NCBI RefSeq assembly: GCF_016908015.1 | Contig: NZ_JAFBDB010000009.1 | Location: 43,957 to 107,956, forward strand | Origin: Clostridium pascui | GTDB taxonomy: Bacteria; Bacillota; Clostridia; Clostridiales; Clostridiaceae | Direction of reading: 5' to 3' | Length of the DNA: 64,000 nt | Shown here: positions 35,393 through 44,310 of the stretch, one piece after another | Numbering within the stretch: the first letter of the stretch is position 1 | Layout of the letters: each line of letters opens with the position of its first letter | Translations under genes and position numbers: made by a program | The notes under the pieces: model-generated | What the model saw: the letters and a program-made list of their open reading frames with translations, nothing else | Databases searched by the model: none | Told to the model about the DNA's origin: nothing

Positions 35393-36538
35393 ATGGATGA
35401 TTATAAATATAATGAAGTAACTGATGTGAGTTTTGAAGAGATAGATTCGAGAAATAGTAATATTAAATTTAAAAAGAAGAATAGACACAGTGGTGGGATT
35501 TTCATGCTCATTGCAGTAATAGTGATTTCAGCTTTATCTGGAGCAATGGGTGGAGCTTATATAGTTCAGAAATATCAAGCTAATCAAAGTAACAAAGGGA
35601 ATGCTATAATTCAGCAAACTCGGGTATCCACTAAGGAAGTGCCTAAAAATGCAATAACAAATGTAGCTGAAACTGTAGGACCTGCTGTAGTTGGTATAAA
35701 TAATAAAGGTGAAACCTTTTGGGGAGATATACAGCAAGGAAGTGGGTCAGGAATAATATTTGAACCTAATGGATATATAGTAACAAATTATCATGTTATA
35801 AGTGGAGCATCTAAAGTAACTGTAAAGCTATCTACTGGCAAGGTTTTTTCAGCTAAGTTAGTAGCTGCAGATCAAAGGTCAGATTTAGCAATCATTAAGA
35901 TAGAGGCAACTAATTTGCCGGTTGCTAAATTTGGAGATTCCTCCAAGGTAAGAGTAGGAGATTTAGCAATTGCTATAGGGAATCCATTAGGAGAAGAATT
36001 TGCGGGATCTGTTACATCAGGAATTATAAGTGCACTAAATAGAGAAATGCAATATGATGGAGCTATATATAAGGTATTACAGACAGATGCTGCAATAAAT
36101 CCAGGTAATAGTGGAGGAGCCCTTTGTAATGAAAATGGAGAGGTAATAGGAATAAATAGTTTAAAGATAGGATCAGAGGCTAATGCAGAGGGCATGGGGT
36201 TTGCTATTGCAAGTAATGAGGCTAAATCTATCATTGATTCACTTATGAACTATGGTAAGGTTAAGAGACCTGCGTTAGGTGTAATAGGTCAGGCTGTAAA
36301 TTATAAAAATGGCGAAGTTAAGGGGTTTTATGTAAGCGAAGTCATTAAGGGTTCAGGAGCTAGCAATGCAGGAATAAAGCCAACAGATATAATAACAGAA
36401 GTAGAAAATACTAAAATTAATTCTTATGAGGATTTAGCAGGTGCGTTAGATAAGCATAAAATTGGAGATAATGTATCAATAAAAATATGGAGAAGTGGCA
36501 ATACTATAACAAAGAACTTAATTCTTTCAGAAATGTAG
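35393..36538 (+). CDS. htrA: HtrA/DegP-type serine protease with PDZ domain
   Basis: The 381-residue protein has a short cytoplasmic N-terminus, one membrane span (about 34-57: GGIFMLIAVIVISALSGAMG) and an extracellular trypsin-like domain with H134 (TNYHVI), D164 (RSDLAII) and S240 (NPGNSGG). One PDZ domain follows (about 285-380). Such proteases remove or refold misfolded exported proteins. It starts behind GGAGGG, 72 bases after the kinase gene; a link to envelope stress through that system is likely. In Bacillus an htrA-type gene ends the wal operon, so the arrangement is related. Confidence 0.92.
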   Translation: MDDYKYNEVTDVSFEEIDSRNSNIKFKKKNRHSGGIFMLIAVIVISALSGAMGGAYIVQKYQANQSNKGNAIIQQTRVSTKEVPKNAITNVAETVGPAVVGINNKGETFWGDIQQGSGSGIIFEPNGYIVTNYHVISGASKVTVKLSTGKVFSAKLVAADQRSDLAIIKIEATNLPVAKFGDSSKVRVGDLAIAIGNPLGEEFAGSVTSGIISALNREMQYDGAIYKVLQTDAAINPGNSGGALCNENGEVIGINSLKIGSEANAEGMGFAIASNEAKSIIDSLMNYGKVKRPALGVIGQAVNYKNGEVKGFYVSEVIKGSGASNAGIKPTDIITEVENTKINSYEDLAGALDKHKIGDNVSIKIWRSGNTITKNLILSEM

Positions 36539-36575
36539 AAACAAAACTAATAATTAAATAAAACAGGTGATTATT

Positions 36576-36612
36576 ATAATAAAGAGGCTTTAAGGTCTCT
36601 TTATTATTTATT
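36576..36612 (+). terminator. Terminator after htrA
   Basis: AATAATAAAGAG / CTCTTTATTATT with a 9-base loop and T-rich flank. Confidence 0.75.
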
Positions 36613-36666
36613 TTACCTAGTGTAATATATTTATTAGCGCATTATTTAAATTATGGAGGAAATAAC

Positions 36667-37230
36667 ATGTATCTAATAGTTGGACTAGGAAATCCAGGAA
36701 GAGAATATGAACACACAAGACATAATGTAGGATTTGATTCTATAGACAAGATAAGCAGTAGGTATAACATAGATTTAAACAGGACAAAATTTAAAGGAAT
36801 GTATGGAGAAGGTTTTATAAATGGTGAAAAGGTTATTTTACTAAAACCTCTTACATATATGAATTTAAGTGGAGAAAGCGTTGGAGAAATAGCAAACTTT
36901 TATAAAATAAAAAGTGAAAATATAATAGTAATATATGATGATGTAGATTTAGAGGTCGGAAGAATTAGAATAAGAAAAAAAGGTAGTTCAGGAGGCCATA
37001 ATGGTATAAAAAGTATACTTTATCACTTAGCAAATGAAGATTTTATAAGAATAAAATTAGGTGTAGGAAAAGCAGAAAGGGATATGATTTCTCATGTGCT
37101 TGGGAAATTTAATGTAGAGAATAGGGAAAAAGTCGAGGGAGTATTAAACTGCACTTTAGATATAGTAGACACGATTATTAAGGAAGGTGCAGACAGTGCC
37201 ATGAACAAGTATAATAATTTTAAGGCATAG
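36667..37230 (+). CDS. pth: Peptidyl-tRNA hydrolase
   Basis: Pth releases peptides from prematurely dropped peptidyl-tRNA. The 187-residue protein shows LIVGLGNPGREYEHTRHNVG (residues 3-22, with N10 and H20 of the active site), LLKPLTYMNLSGESV, and VIYDDVDLEVGRIRIR followed by a GGHNG segment. It opens the conserved pth-mfd block and starts behind a GGAGG site. mfd begins 20 bases downstream. Confidence 0.97.
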   Translation: MYLIVGLGNPGREYEHTRHNVGFDSIDKISSRYNIDLNRTKFKGMYGEGFINGEKVILLKPLTYMNLSGESVGEIANFYKIKSENIIVIYDDVDLEVGRIRIRKKGSSGGHNGIKSILYHLANEDFIRIKLGVGKAERDMISHVLGKFNVENREKVEGVLNCTLDIVDTIIKEGADSAMNKYNNFKA

Positions 37231-37250
37231 TAGTTATTGAGGTGAAATAA

Positions 37251-40200
37251 ATGAGATTAAAAGGTATAATGAAACCTTTAAAAGATAGTATAGAGTTTAA
37301 AAATATAATAAATGGTATAAATAAAAATAAGTTTCCTATAGCGTTGTATGGGGTCTCTGAATCGGCAAGGGCTTATGTGATGAATGGAATATATGCTGAG
37401 ATGGATAAATCTCTTTTGATATTAACTCATAGTGATGTAGAAGCTAAGAATATATATGAGGATTTACTATTATATGTGCCAGAAGTATACTATTTCCCAA
37501 CAAAAGAAATAGTTTTTTATAATATAGATGCAATTTCGGGAGATCTCAGGTGGGAACGATTAAAGGTAATAAAAAGTATAATTGACAATAGTAAGAAGGT
37601 TATAGTTTCCTCTATTGAGGCCATAGCAGCTTGCTGTATTGATTATGAACTTTATAAGGAATATACCTATAATTTCTCAGTGGGTGATGTAATTGACTTT
37701 AGTGAACTTAGTGAAAAGTTCATACAATGTGGATATGAAAGAGTAGATGTAGTTGATGGTAAGGGGCAATTTTCTATAAGAGGGGGGATAATGGATATAT
37801 ATCCCCCTATTTCAGCAGAACCATATAGGGTTGAACTATTTGGAGATGAGATAGATTCTATAAGAAGTTTTAATACAGAATCTCAGAGAAGTATCGAGAA
37901 AATACAGAAAATAGAGGTGTTTCCAGCTAAAGAAATCATATTATCTAATGAGAGTATAGACAGGGGATACAAAAATATAGAAACAGATTTAAAAGGTATG
38001 ATGGATACCTTGAAAAGCAAAAACAACAAAGAAGCTGCAGAAAAATTAAGCTCCGCAGTAAATCAAAACTTAGAATTTCTTAAGGAAACCTGGAATTTTG
38101 AGGCTATTGATAGTTACTTACCATATTTCTATGATAATAGTACATCCTTTTTGAGTTATTTTAGAGATTGGATGATAATGATTGATGATGTGCAAAGATG
38201 TGAGGGTAAACTTAATAGTGTATATTTTGAATTTGAGGAAAACTATAAAAGTTTCCTTCAAAGAGGAGATATACTTCCAAAGCAAGGGGAATTACTTATC
38301 CCTAAAAGTGTTATTTGGAATAGCTTAGAGCAATATAATGTAATAACTATGAGTTCTATTCCTAAAACCGTAAAATTATTGCCGCCTAAAGCTATAATAA
38401 GTTTTACTGAAATTACTCTTCATAATTATCAAGGTCAAATTGACTTATTGATTGAAGATATAAAGGATAAAAAGCAAAGAGGATATAAAACTCTTATACT
38501 TTCTGGAACCAGGCCAAGAGGAGAAAGGCTTGTAAATACATTAAGAGATAGGGGAATAGATAGTGTATATAAGGATAAGATAGATGAGATTCTTAATGGA
38601 GAAGTAGTGGTTACCTTTGGAAGCCAAATTAAGGGGTATGAATACCCAACATTAAGGATATGTATCATTTCTGATAAAGAAGTATTTGGAGAAGCTAAAA
38701 AAGGCCTTGCTAAAAGAAGTTCCAAAAGAGGAATAAATAAAATAAAAAGCTTTACGGAGCTTAAGCCTGGAGATTATGTAGTACATGTAAACCATGGAAT
38801 AGGAGTATATAAGGGAATCAAGCAGTTAAATATAGATGGACATACAAAGGATTATTTAGAACTTACATATACTGCAGATGATAAATTGTATGTTCCAGTT
38901 GATCAATTAGATTTAGTGCAAAAATATGTTGGAGGAGAGGGAAAGGTACCTAAAATCACCAAACTTGGTGGAAGCGAGTGGAGCAAAGCCAAAAGCAAGG
39001 CTAAAAAGTCCATACAGGAAATAGCAGAGGATTTAGTAAAATTATATGCTTTTCGTTCCACTTTGAAGGGGCATGCTTATTCTAAGGATACAGTTTGGCA
39101 AAAACAATTTGAGGAGGAATTCCCTTACGAGGAAACTCCAGATCAGGTTACAGCTATTGAAGACATAAAAAGAGATATGGAATCGGATAAGGCTATGGAC
39201 AGACTGTTGTGCGGAGACGTAGGATATGGTAAGACTGAGGTAGCTGTAAGAGCAGCATTTAAGGCTGTAATGGATGGTAAACAAGTAGCTTTTTTAGTTC
39301 CCACTACTATTCTTGCCCAGCAACATTATAATAACTTCATACAAAGGTTTTCTGATTTCCCAGTAAGAATAGATATGTTAAGCCGCTTTAGAACTGCTGC
39401 TCAGCAAAAAGAAACTATGAAAGCAGTAAAAGAAGGGAATATAGATATTCTAATTGGGACTCACAGAATACTACAAAAGGATATTAAATTTAAAGACTTA
39501 GGAATTCTAATTATAGATGAAGAACAAAGGTTCGGAGTAAAGCATAAGGAAAAAATAAAAGAATTTAAAAAGAATGTAGATGTTTTAACATTAAGTGCCA
39601 CTCCTATCCCTAGAACACTTCATATGTCTCTGGTAGGAGTAAGAGATATAAGTGTAATTGAAACTCCGCCAGAAGAAAGGCATCCAATTCAAACCTATGT
39701 GGTAGAGTACAATGATCAGTTGATAAGAGATGCAATTTTAAGAGAAGTAAATAGAGGTGGGCAGGTATATTTTGTATACAATAGAGTGGAAACTATAAGT
39801 GAGACGGCATCCTATATATCAAAGTTACTGCCTGAGGTAAGAGTAGATGTAGCACATGGACAAATGGATGAAAAGGAGCTCGAGGGAGTCATTATAAATT
39901 TTATGAAAAATGAATTCGATGTTTTGGTGGCGACTACAATCATTGAAACAGGTATGGATATTCATAATGTAAATACCATGATAATATATGATGCTGATAA
40001 GATGGGACTATCTCAATTATATCAATTAAGAGGGAGAGTCGGAAGAAGCAACCGAATTGCATATTGTTATTTAACTTATAGAAAAGATAAAATACTTACT
40101 GAAGTAGCAGAAAAAAGATTGAAAGCTATTAAAGAATTTACTGAATTAGGTTCTGGATTTAAGATAGCTCTAAAGGACTTAGAGATTAGAGGGGCAGGTA

Positions 40201-40772
40201 ATATGATGGGATCTTCTCAACATGGACATATGGCGTCTATAGGATATGATTTATATTGTAGGATGCTTGAAGATACCATAAAACAATTTAAGGGGGAAAT
40301 AGATAAAGAACCAGTAGATACTACAGTTGAGTTAAAAGTAGATGCTTATATACCTGGAAGTTATATAAATGATCAAACTCAAAAGATAGAGGTATATAAA
40401 AAGATAGCGGCTATAAATTCTTATGAAGATATGATTGAGGTACAAGATGAGTTAGAGGATAGGTTTTCCAATATACCAAGTTCTGTGCAAAATCTTATTG
40501 ACATAGCTTATATAAGGTGTATAGCTAAGGAATTAGGAATTGAAAATATAAAGGAAAGAAAAGATGAAATATTAATCCAATTTCAAAGTATGGAAAATAT
40601 GACAGGAGATATAAGAGGAAACATAAAAACAAAATATAATAGAAATATATTGTTCAAATTTGGAGAAAAGCCTATTATAGCATTAAAAATGTCACAAATA
40701 AAAAGAGAAGAAATGCTTGATAATGTAAAGGAATTGATTTTATTTATGAAGGAAATGGAAAATGGTAATTAA
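37251..40772 (+). CDS. mfd: Transcription-repair coupling factor Mfd
   Basis: Mfd removes RNA polymerase stalled at DNA lesions and recruits UvrA. The 1173-residue protein has the UvrB-like N-terminal region (about 1-350), the RNA polymerase-interacting domain (FTELKPGDYVVHVNHGIGVY, about 500-570) and the translocase motor with Walker A LLCGDVGYGKTEVA and DEEQ box (IIDEEQRFGV). Helicase segments VATTIIETGMD and QLRGRVGRS and a C-terminal TRCF domain follow. Length is normal. GAGGTG precedes ATG 37251. Confidence 0.97.
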   Translation: MRLKGIMKPLKDSIEFKNIINGINKNKFPIALYGVSESARAYVMNGIYAEMDKSLLILTHSDVEAKNIYEDLLLYVPEVYYFPTKEIVFYNIDAISGDLRWERLKVIKSIIDNSKKVIVSSIEAIAACCIDYELYKEYTYNFSVGDVIDFSELSEKFIQCGYERVDVVDGKGQFSIRGGIMDIYPPISAEPYRVELFGDEIDSIRSFNTESQRSIEKIQKIEVFPAKEIILSNESIDRGYKNIETDLKGMMDTLKSKNNKEAAEKLSSAVNQNLEFLKETWNFEAIDSYLPYFYDNSTSFLSYFRDWMIMIDDVQRCEGKLNSVYFEFEENYKSFLQRGDILPKQGELLIPKSVIWNSLEQYNVITMSSIPKTVKLLPPKAIISFTEITLHNYQGQIDLLIEDIKDKKQRGYKTLILSGTRPRGERLVNTLRDRGIDSVYKDKIDEILNGEVVVTFGSQIKGYEYPTLRICIISDKEVFGEAKKGLAKRSSKRGINKIKSFTELKPGDYVVHVNHGIGVYKGIKQLNIDGHTKDYLELTYTADDKLYVPVDQLDLVQKYVGGEGKVPKITKLGGSEWSKAKSKAKKSIQEIAEDLVKLYAFRSTLKGHAYSKDTVWQKQFEEEFPYEETPDQVTAIEDIKRDMESDKAMDRLLCGDVGYGKTEVAVRAAFKAVMDGKQVAFLVPTTILAQQHYNNFIQRFSDFPVRIDMLSRFRTAAQQKETMKAVKEGNIDILIGTHRILQKDIKFKDLGILIIDEEQRFGVKHKEKIKEFKKNVDVLTLSATPIPRTLHMSLVGVRDISVIETPPEERHPIQTYVVEYNDQLIRDAILREVNRGGQVYFVYNRVETISETASYISKLLPEVRVDVAHGQMDEKELEGVIINFMKNEFDVLVATTIIETGMDIHNVNTMIIYDADKMGLSQLYQLRGRVGRSNRIAYCYLTYRKDKILTEVAEKRLKAIKEFTELGSGFKIALKDLEIRGAGNMMGSSQHGHMASIGYDLYCRMLEDTIKQFKGEIDKEPVDTTVELKVDAYIPGSYINDQTQKIEVYKKIAAINSYEDMIEVQDELEDRFSNIPSSVQNLIDIAYIRCIAKELGIENIKERKDEILIQFQSMENMTGDIRGNIKTKYNRNILFKFGEKPIIALKMSQIKREEMLDNVKELILFMKEMENGN

Positions 40773-40870
40773 TCTACAACAGAGCAATAAAAAACCAGTA
40801 AAAATATTTGCAATATATATTAAAAATTATTATAATGAAAAAAGATTATAAAAAATGGGGGAATAATATA

Positions 40871-41878
40871 ATGAACATAAGAAAAGTAATTGCCGCAGCC
40901 ATTATAGGTGCTTTTACCTTTGCTACTGTAGGATGTAGTATGGTGGAAAAGACACCTGAAGCAATAAAGAAGAGTACTGTAGCTCAAGTAGGTAGTGAAA
41001 AAATAACTAGAGGAGAGTTAGATGAAAATCCTATTTTATCTGAACAGTTAAATACATTAAAAGCTCAATATGGTGAAAACTATGGTACAAATGCAGAGAT
41101 AAAGGATCAGCTTGTAGAATACAAGAAACAGATTTTGGATCAAATGATACAAGAAAAGCTTGTGCTTCAGCATGCTAAGGACTACAATATTAATCCTGAT
41201 GATGCTGCTATAAAGGAGCAAATAGATAAATCGATAAGCGATATGATAAAACAAAACTTTGCTAACGATAAAAATAAGTTTGCAGAAGAATTAAAGAAAA
41301 TAGGAACTACGGAAGAAATATTAAGAAACTTTTATAAAAAGCAAATAGTTATAGAAAAGATAAATGATCAAATAGCTAAAGATGTAAAAGTAGATGATGC
41401 TGCTGCAAAAAAATATTATGATGAAAATGTATATCAATTTTTAAAGAAACCAGCTAAATTCCATGCATCACATATATTAGTAAAAACTGAGGAAGAAGCT
41501 AAAAAGGTTAAAGAAAGATTAGATAAGAAAGAGGACTTTGCCAAGGTGGCAAAGGAAGTTTCCGTAGATGGAAGCAAGGAAAAGGGTGGAGACTTAGGAG
41601 AAATGGAGTATTCAGGTGTAGTTAAACCTTTTGCAGATGCTGTTGTGAAATTAAATAAAGGTGAAACATCTGGAATAGTAAAGAGTCAATTTGGATACCA
41701 CATTATAAAGCTTACAGACAAAGAAGCTGTAGAATTTAAGGGCTTTGCTGAAGTTAAAGAACAAATAAAAAAGGAATTGCTTGATGACGAAAAACAAAAA
41801 GCTTTTACTAATAAGATAGAAGAGTGGAAAAAGGCAGGCAAAATTGAAACTGAAAAGTATGAAAAAAATTTAATATAA
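40871..41878 (+). CDS. prsA: Peptidyl-prolyl isomerase lipoprotein, PrsA-type foldase
   Basis: The 335-residue lipoprotein has a signal peptide ending in lipobox ATVGC (cysteine about 22), a SurA/PrsA-like helical N-region and a parvulin domain (about 190-285: FHASHILVKTEEEAKKV, GGDLGEMEYSG, KSQFGYHIIKLTDKE). A basic C-terminal helix follows. PrsA foldases assist folding of exported proteins at the outer face of the membrane. ATG 40871 follows GGGGGA; an upstream frame start at 40808 lacks a binding site. It lies between mfd and spoVT, the usual clostridial location. Confidence 0.9.
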   Translation: MNIRKVIAAAIIGAFTFATVGCSMVEKTPEAIKKSTVAQVGSEKITRGELDENPILSEQLNTLKAQYGENYGTNAEIKDQLVEYKKQILDQMIQEKLVLQHAKDYNINPDDAAIKEQIDKSISDMIKQNFANDKNKFAEELKKIGTTEEILRNFYKKQIVIEKINDQIAKDVKVDDAAAKKYYDENVYQFLKKPAKFHASHILVKTEEEAKKVKERLDKKEDFAKVAKEVSVDGSKEKGGDLGEMEYSGVVKPFADAVVKLNKGETSGIVKSQFGYHIIKLTDKEAVEFKGFAEVKEQIKKELLDDEKQKAFTNKIEEWKKAGKIETEKYEKNLI

Positions 41879-41883
41879 TTTTA

Positions 41884-41956
41884 TAAAGAGGCATATGTCT
41901 TTCTTAAAGTATTTTTTGGAAAAAAGAATTTAAGGAGGATATATGCTTTTTTAATT
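41884..41956 (+). terminator. Extended hairpin region after prsA
   Basis: AGGCATAT (41889-41896) can pair with ATATGCTTT (41941-41949), which ends in T6. An imperfect inner stem rich in A and T lies between. It is a plausible terminator. It contains a stray AAGGAGG followed by a three-codon frame. Confidence 0.5.
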
Positions 41957-41963
41957 ACAAATG

Positions 41964-41994
41964 TGTATAAAATTTCATAAATAGAAAGATAATA
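41964..41994 (+). promoter_or_regulatory. Candidate SigmaG-type promoter of spoVT
   Basis: TGTATA (41964-41969), an 18-base gap and GATAATA (41988-41994) resemble the forespore SigmaG consensus TGnATA / CATAnTA with one mismatch. In Bacillus spoVT is SigmaG-dependent. Confidence 0.35.
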
Positions 41995-42044
41995 TTAATA
42001 CAACTTGTATCAAGCAAGTATCAATTTAAGGGAGGTAACGCAGC

Positions 42045-42596
42045 ATGAAAGCTACAGGTATTGTAAGACGTATAGATGACTTGGGAAGAGTAGTTATTCC
42101 AAAGGAAATTAGAAGAACATTAAGAATAAGAGAAGGAGATCCGTTAGAAATATTTACGGATAGAGAAGGTGGAGTAATACTTAAAAAATATTCCCCTATA
42201 GGAGAGCTAAGTGAATTTTCAAAGGGTTATGCAGAATCTCTACAACAAGTTATAGGAAATGTAGTTATTATATGTGATAAAGATAGTATCGTTTCTGTGA
42301 GTGGAGCTCCTAAAAAGGAATACATAGATAAAAAGATAAGTGAAGAATTAGAAAAAATTATTGAAGAAAGAAAAACAATTTCTTTAGCTGATGCAAGTCA
42401 GTTTATACCTTTAAATTCAGATGATGATGTAGATGGTAGATATACGTCTCAAGTAATTTCACCTATAATAGCTGAAGGAGATGCAATTGGTGCTGTTATT
42501 ATAGTTTCTAAGGAAGAAGGGAAAAAGTTTGGGGATGTGGAAATAAAGTTAGCAGAAACTGCATCATCCTTCTTAGGTAAACAAATGGAACAATAA
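42045..42596 (+). CDS. spoVT: Stage V sporulation protein T
   Basis: SpoVT is a forespore regulator that tunes SigmaG-dependent genes. The 183-residue protein has the AbrB swapped-hairpin DNA-binding domain at 1-50 (MKATGIVRRIDDLGRVVIPK, then EIRRTLRIREGDPLEIF) and a GAF-like C-terminal domain (about 60-180). It starts behind GGGAGGT. Two GTATCAA repeats lie just upstream of the ribosome binding site (about 42007-42023) and could be a binding site, since SpoVT is self-regulated in Bacillus. Confidence 0.96.
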   Translation: MKATGIVRRIDDLGRVVIPKEIRRTLRIREGDPLEIFTDREGGVILKKYSPIGELSEFSKGYAESLQQVIGNVVIICDKDSIVSVSGAPKKEYIDKKISEELEKIIEERKTISLADASQFIPLNSDDDVDGRYTSQVISPIIAEGDAIGAVIIVSKEEGKKFGDVEIKLAETASSFLGKQMEQ

Positions 42597-42618
42597 ATGA
42601 CAAAATATTTTAGTATTG

Positions 42619-42651
42619 AAATGGCAGCGTGTCTGCCATTTATTATTTTTT
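42619..42651 (+). terminator. Terminator after spoVT
   Basis: AATGGCAG / CTGCCATT with a 5-base loop, followed by TATTATTTTTT. Confidence 0.88.
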
Positions 42652-42759
42652 GTTCATAAAGGATTATTGACTAATTTAAAATAAATATTCAATAAAAGTA
42701 ATAATATTTGTAAAACTAAAATAAATAATAGTTAGAATGATTTCAGAGAGGTTGGGGAA

Positions 42760-44310
42760 ATGAAAACACATTCTTTGTTAAAAGGTACATTTATACTAGC
42801 AACTGCAGGGCTTGTAGCAAAGTTTTTGGGTATATTTTTTAGATGGCCGCTAATAATGCTAATTGGGGATGAGGGAATTGGGTATTATCAAATGTCATAT
42901 CCGCTATATACTTTTTTTATTGCTGTGGCATCTGGAATACCTGTAGCTATTTCCAAATTAATATCAGAAAGAAGAGCAGTTCAAGACATGGAAGGAATTA
43001 TCCAAGTGTTCAGAAAGTCCATTTTAGTAATGTTTATAATAGGGGGAGGATTTACAGCTTTTCTTTTAATTTTTTCTAAGAGATTGGTAAATGTTTTCGG
43101 CTGGGAAGCCAAATCATATTATTCCTTATTAGGGATAGCATTAGCGCCTATGTTTATTTCGCTAATGAGTGCATTTAGAGGTTTTTTTCAGGGGCTTCAA
43201 TATATGACTCCCACTGCATGGTCGCAGCTTATAGAGCAAGCTGGAAGGGTAGTGTTTGGGGTAGGGCTTGCTATACTGCTTTTACCTAAGGGAATAGAAT
43301 ATTCAGCAGGGGGGGCAGCTTTTGGAGCAACAGCAGGAGGAATATTTGGAACGATATATCTATTTTATAAATATACCAAAGTAAAAAAGGAATTAAAGAT
43401 AAGAAAAGTGAGAAGCAATCTAGAAGTATTAAACAAATTATTATTAACAGCTATACCTATATCTGTAGGAGCTACGGTTATAAGTATAATGAGCTTAATT
43501 GATTCTTTTTTGGTGCCTAGAAAGCTTTTAGAGGCAGGATTGAGTGGAAAGGAAGCAACTATACTATATGGACAACTAACTGGCAAGGCATTTGTATTAG
43601 TTAATGTACCTTTAACGGTATCTATGGGACTATGCTTAAGCTTAGTACCTATAATAACTGAATGCTTTATACTTAATAGAAGAGGCGAGCTTATAAGCAA
43701 GATAGAAACTGCTATGAAATTTTCCATGGTTGTAGCAATACCATCATTTTTAGGCCTTTTCGTTTTAGCAGAACCAATTTTATCGCTGGTATTTCCAGGG
43801 CATAGTGAGGGGTATCCTATACTAAGGTATTTATCTATTTCAATACCGTTTATAGTAATATTTCAAACTTCTACATCTATTTTACAGGGCGTAGATAAAT
43901 ATAGAGTACCAGTAAGAAATTTGATGGTTGGATGTATTATAAAATTTATAATTACATTTATGTTGGTTCCAATATCCTATATAAATATATATGGAGCAAT
44001 TATAGGTACCACAGTAGGATATATCATATCTTCAATTATGAATGTAAGAACTTTAGAAAAGTCTCTAGGCATTAACATAAATTACTATGATATAATAATA
44101 AAACCAGCATATGCGGCAGTTTTAATGACAATAGCAGTAATATTTATATATGAGAAAAGTTTTAATATATTTCTTAGTAACGGACTTGCATGTATAATAT
44201 CGATATTTTCTGGGTTGTTAATATATAGTATACTGGTTATAATATTTAAAATAATGAGCTATAAGTACGTAAGAGAAAGACTAAGAGGAGACAAAAGGAG
44301 AGAATTGTAA
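42760..44310 (+). CDS. spoVB: SpoVB/MurJ-like polysaccharide flippase family protein
   Basis: The 516-residue integral membrane protein has about 14 spans and belongs to the MOP/MviN-like exporters (LLKGTFILATAGLVAKFLGI at the start, a basic loop KYTKVKKELKIRKVRSN near 205-225). In this position Bacillus has yabM, a SpoVB homologue; SpoVB is needed for spore cortex synthesis and is thought to flip lipid-linked precursors. The exact lipid substrate is unproven. The stop codon overlaps the mazG start by one base (TAATG), so the two are translationally coupled. Confidence 0.88.
   Translation: MKTHSLLKGTFILATAGLVAKFLGIFFRWPLIMLIGDEGIGYYQMSYPLYTFFIAVASGIPVAISKLISERRAVQDMEGIIQVFRKSILVMFIIGGGFTAFLLIFSKRLVNVFGWEAKSYYSLLGIALAPMFISLMSAFRGFFQGLQYMTPTAWSQLIEQAGRVVFGVGLAILLLPKGIEYSAGGAAFGATAGGIFGTIYLFYKYTKVKKELKIRKVRSNLEVLNKLLLTAIPISVGATVISIMSLIDSFLVPRKLLEAGLSGKEATILYGQLTGKAFVLVNVPLTVSMGLCLSLVPIITECFILNRRGELISKIETAMKFSMVVAIPSFLGLFVLAEPILSLVFPGHSEGYPILRYLSISIPFIVIFQTSTSILQGVDKYRVPVRNLMVGCIIKFIITFMLVPISYINIYGAIIGTTVGYIISSIMNVRTLEKSLGININYYDIIIKPAYAAVLMTIAVIFIYEKSFNIFLSNGLACIISIFSGLLIYSILVIIFKIMSYKYVRERLRGDKRREL

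Noticed and set aside
41931..41954. AAGGAGG followed by a three-codon frame (M-L-F-stop) after prsA
   Set aside because: It lies in a hairpin tail and could arise by chance; I have no evidence for translation.
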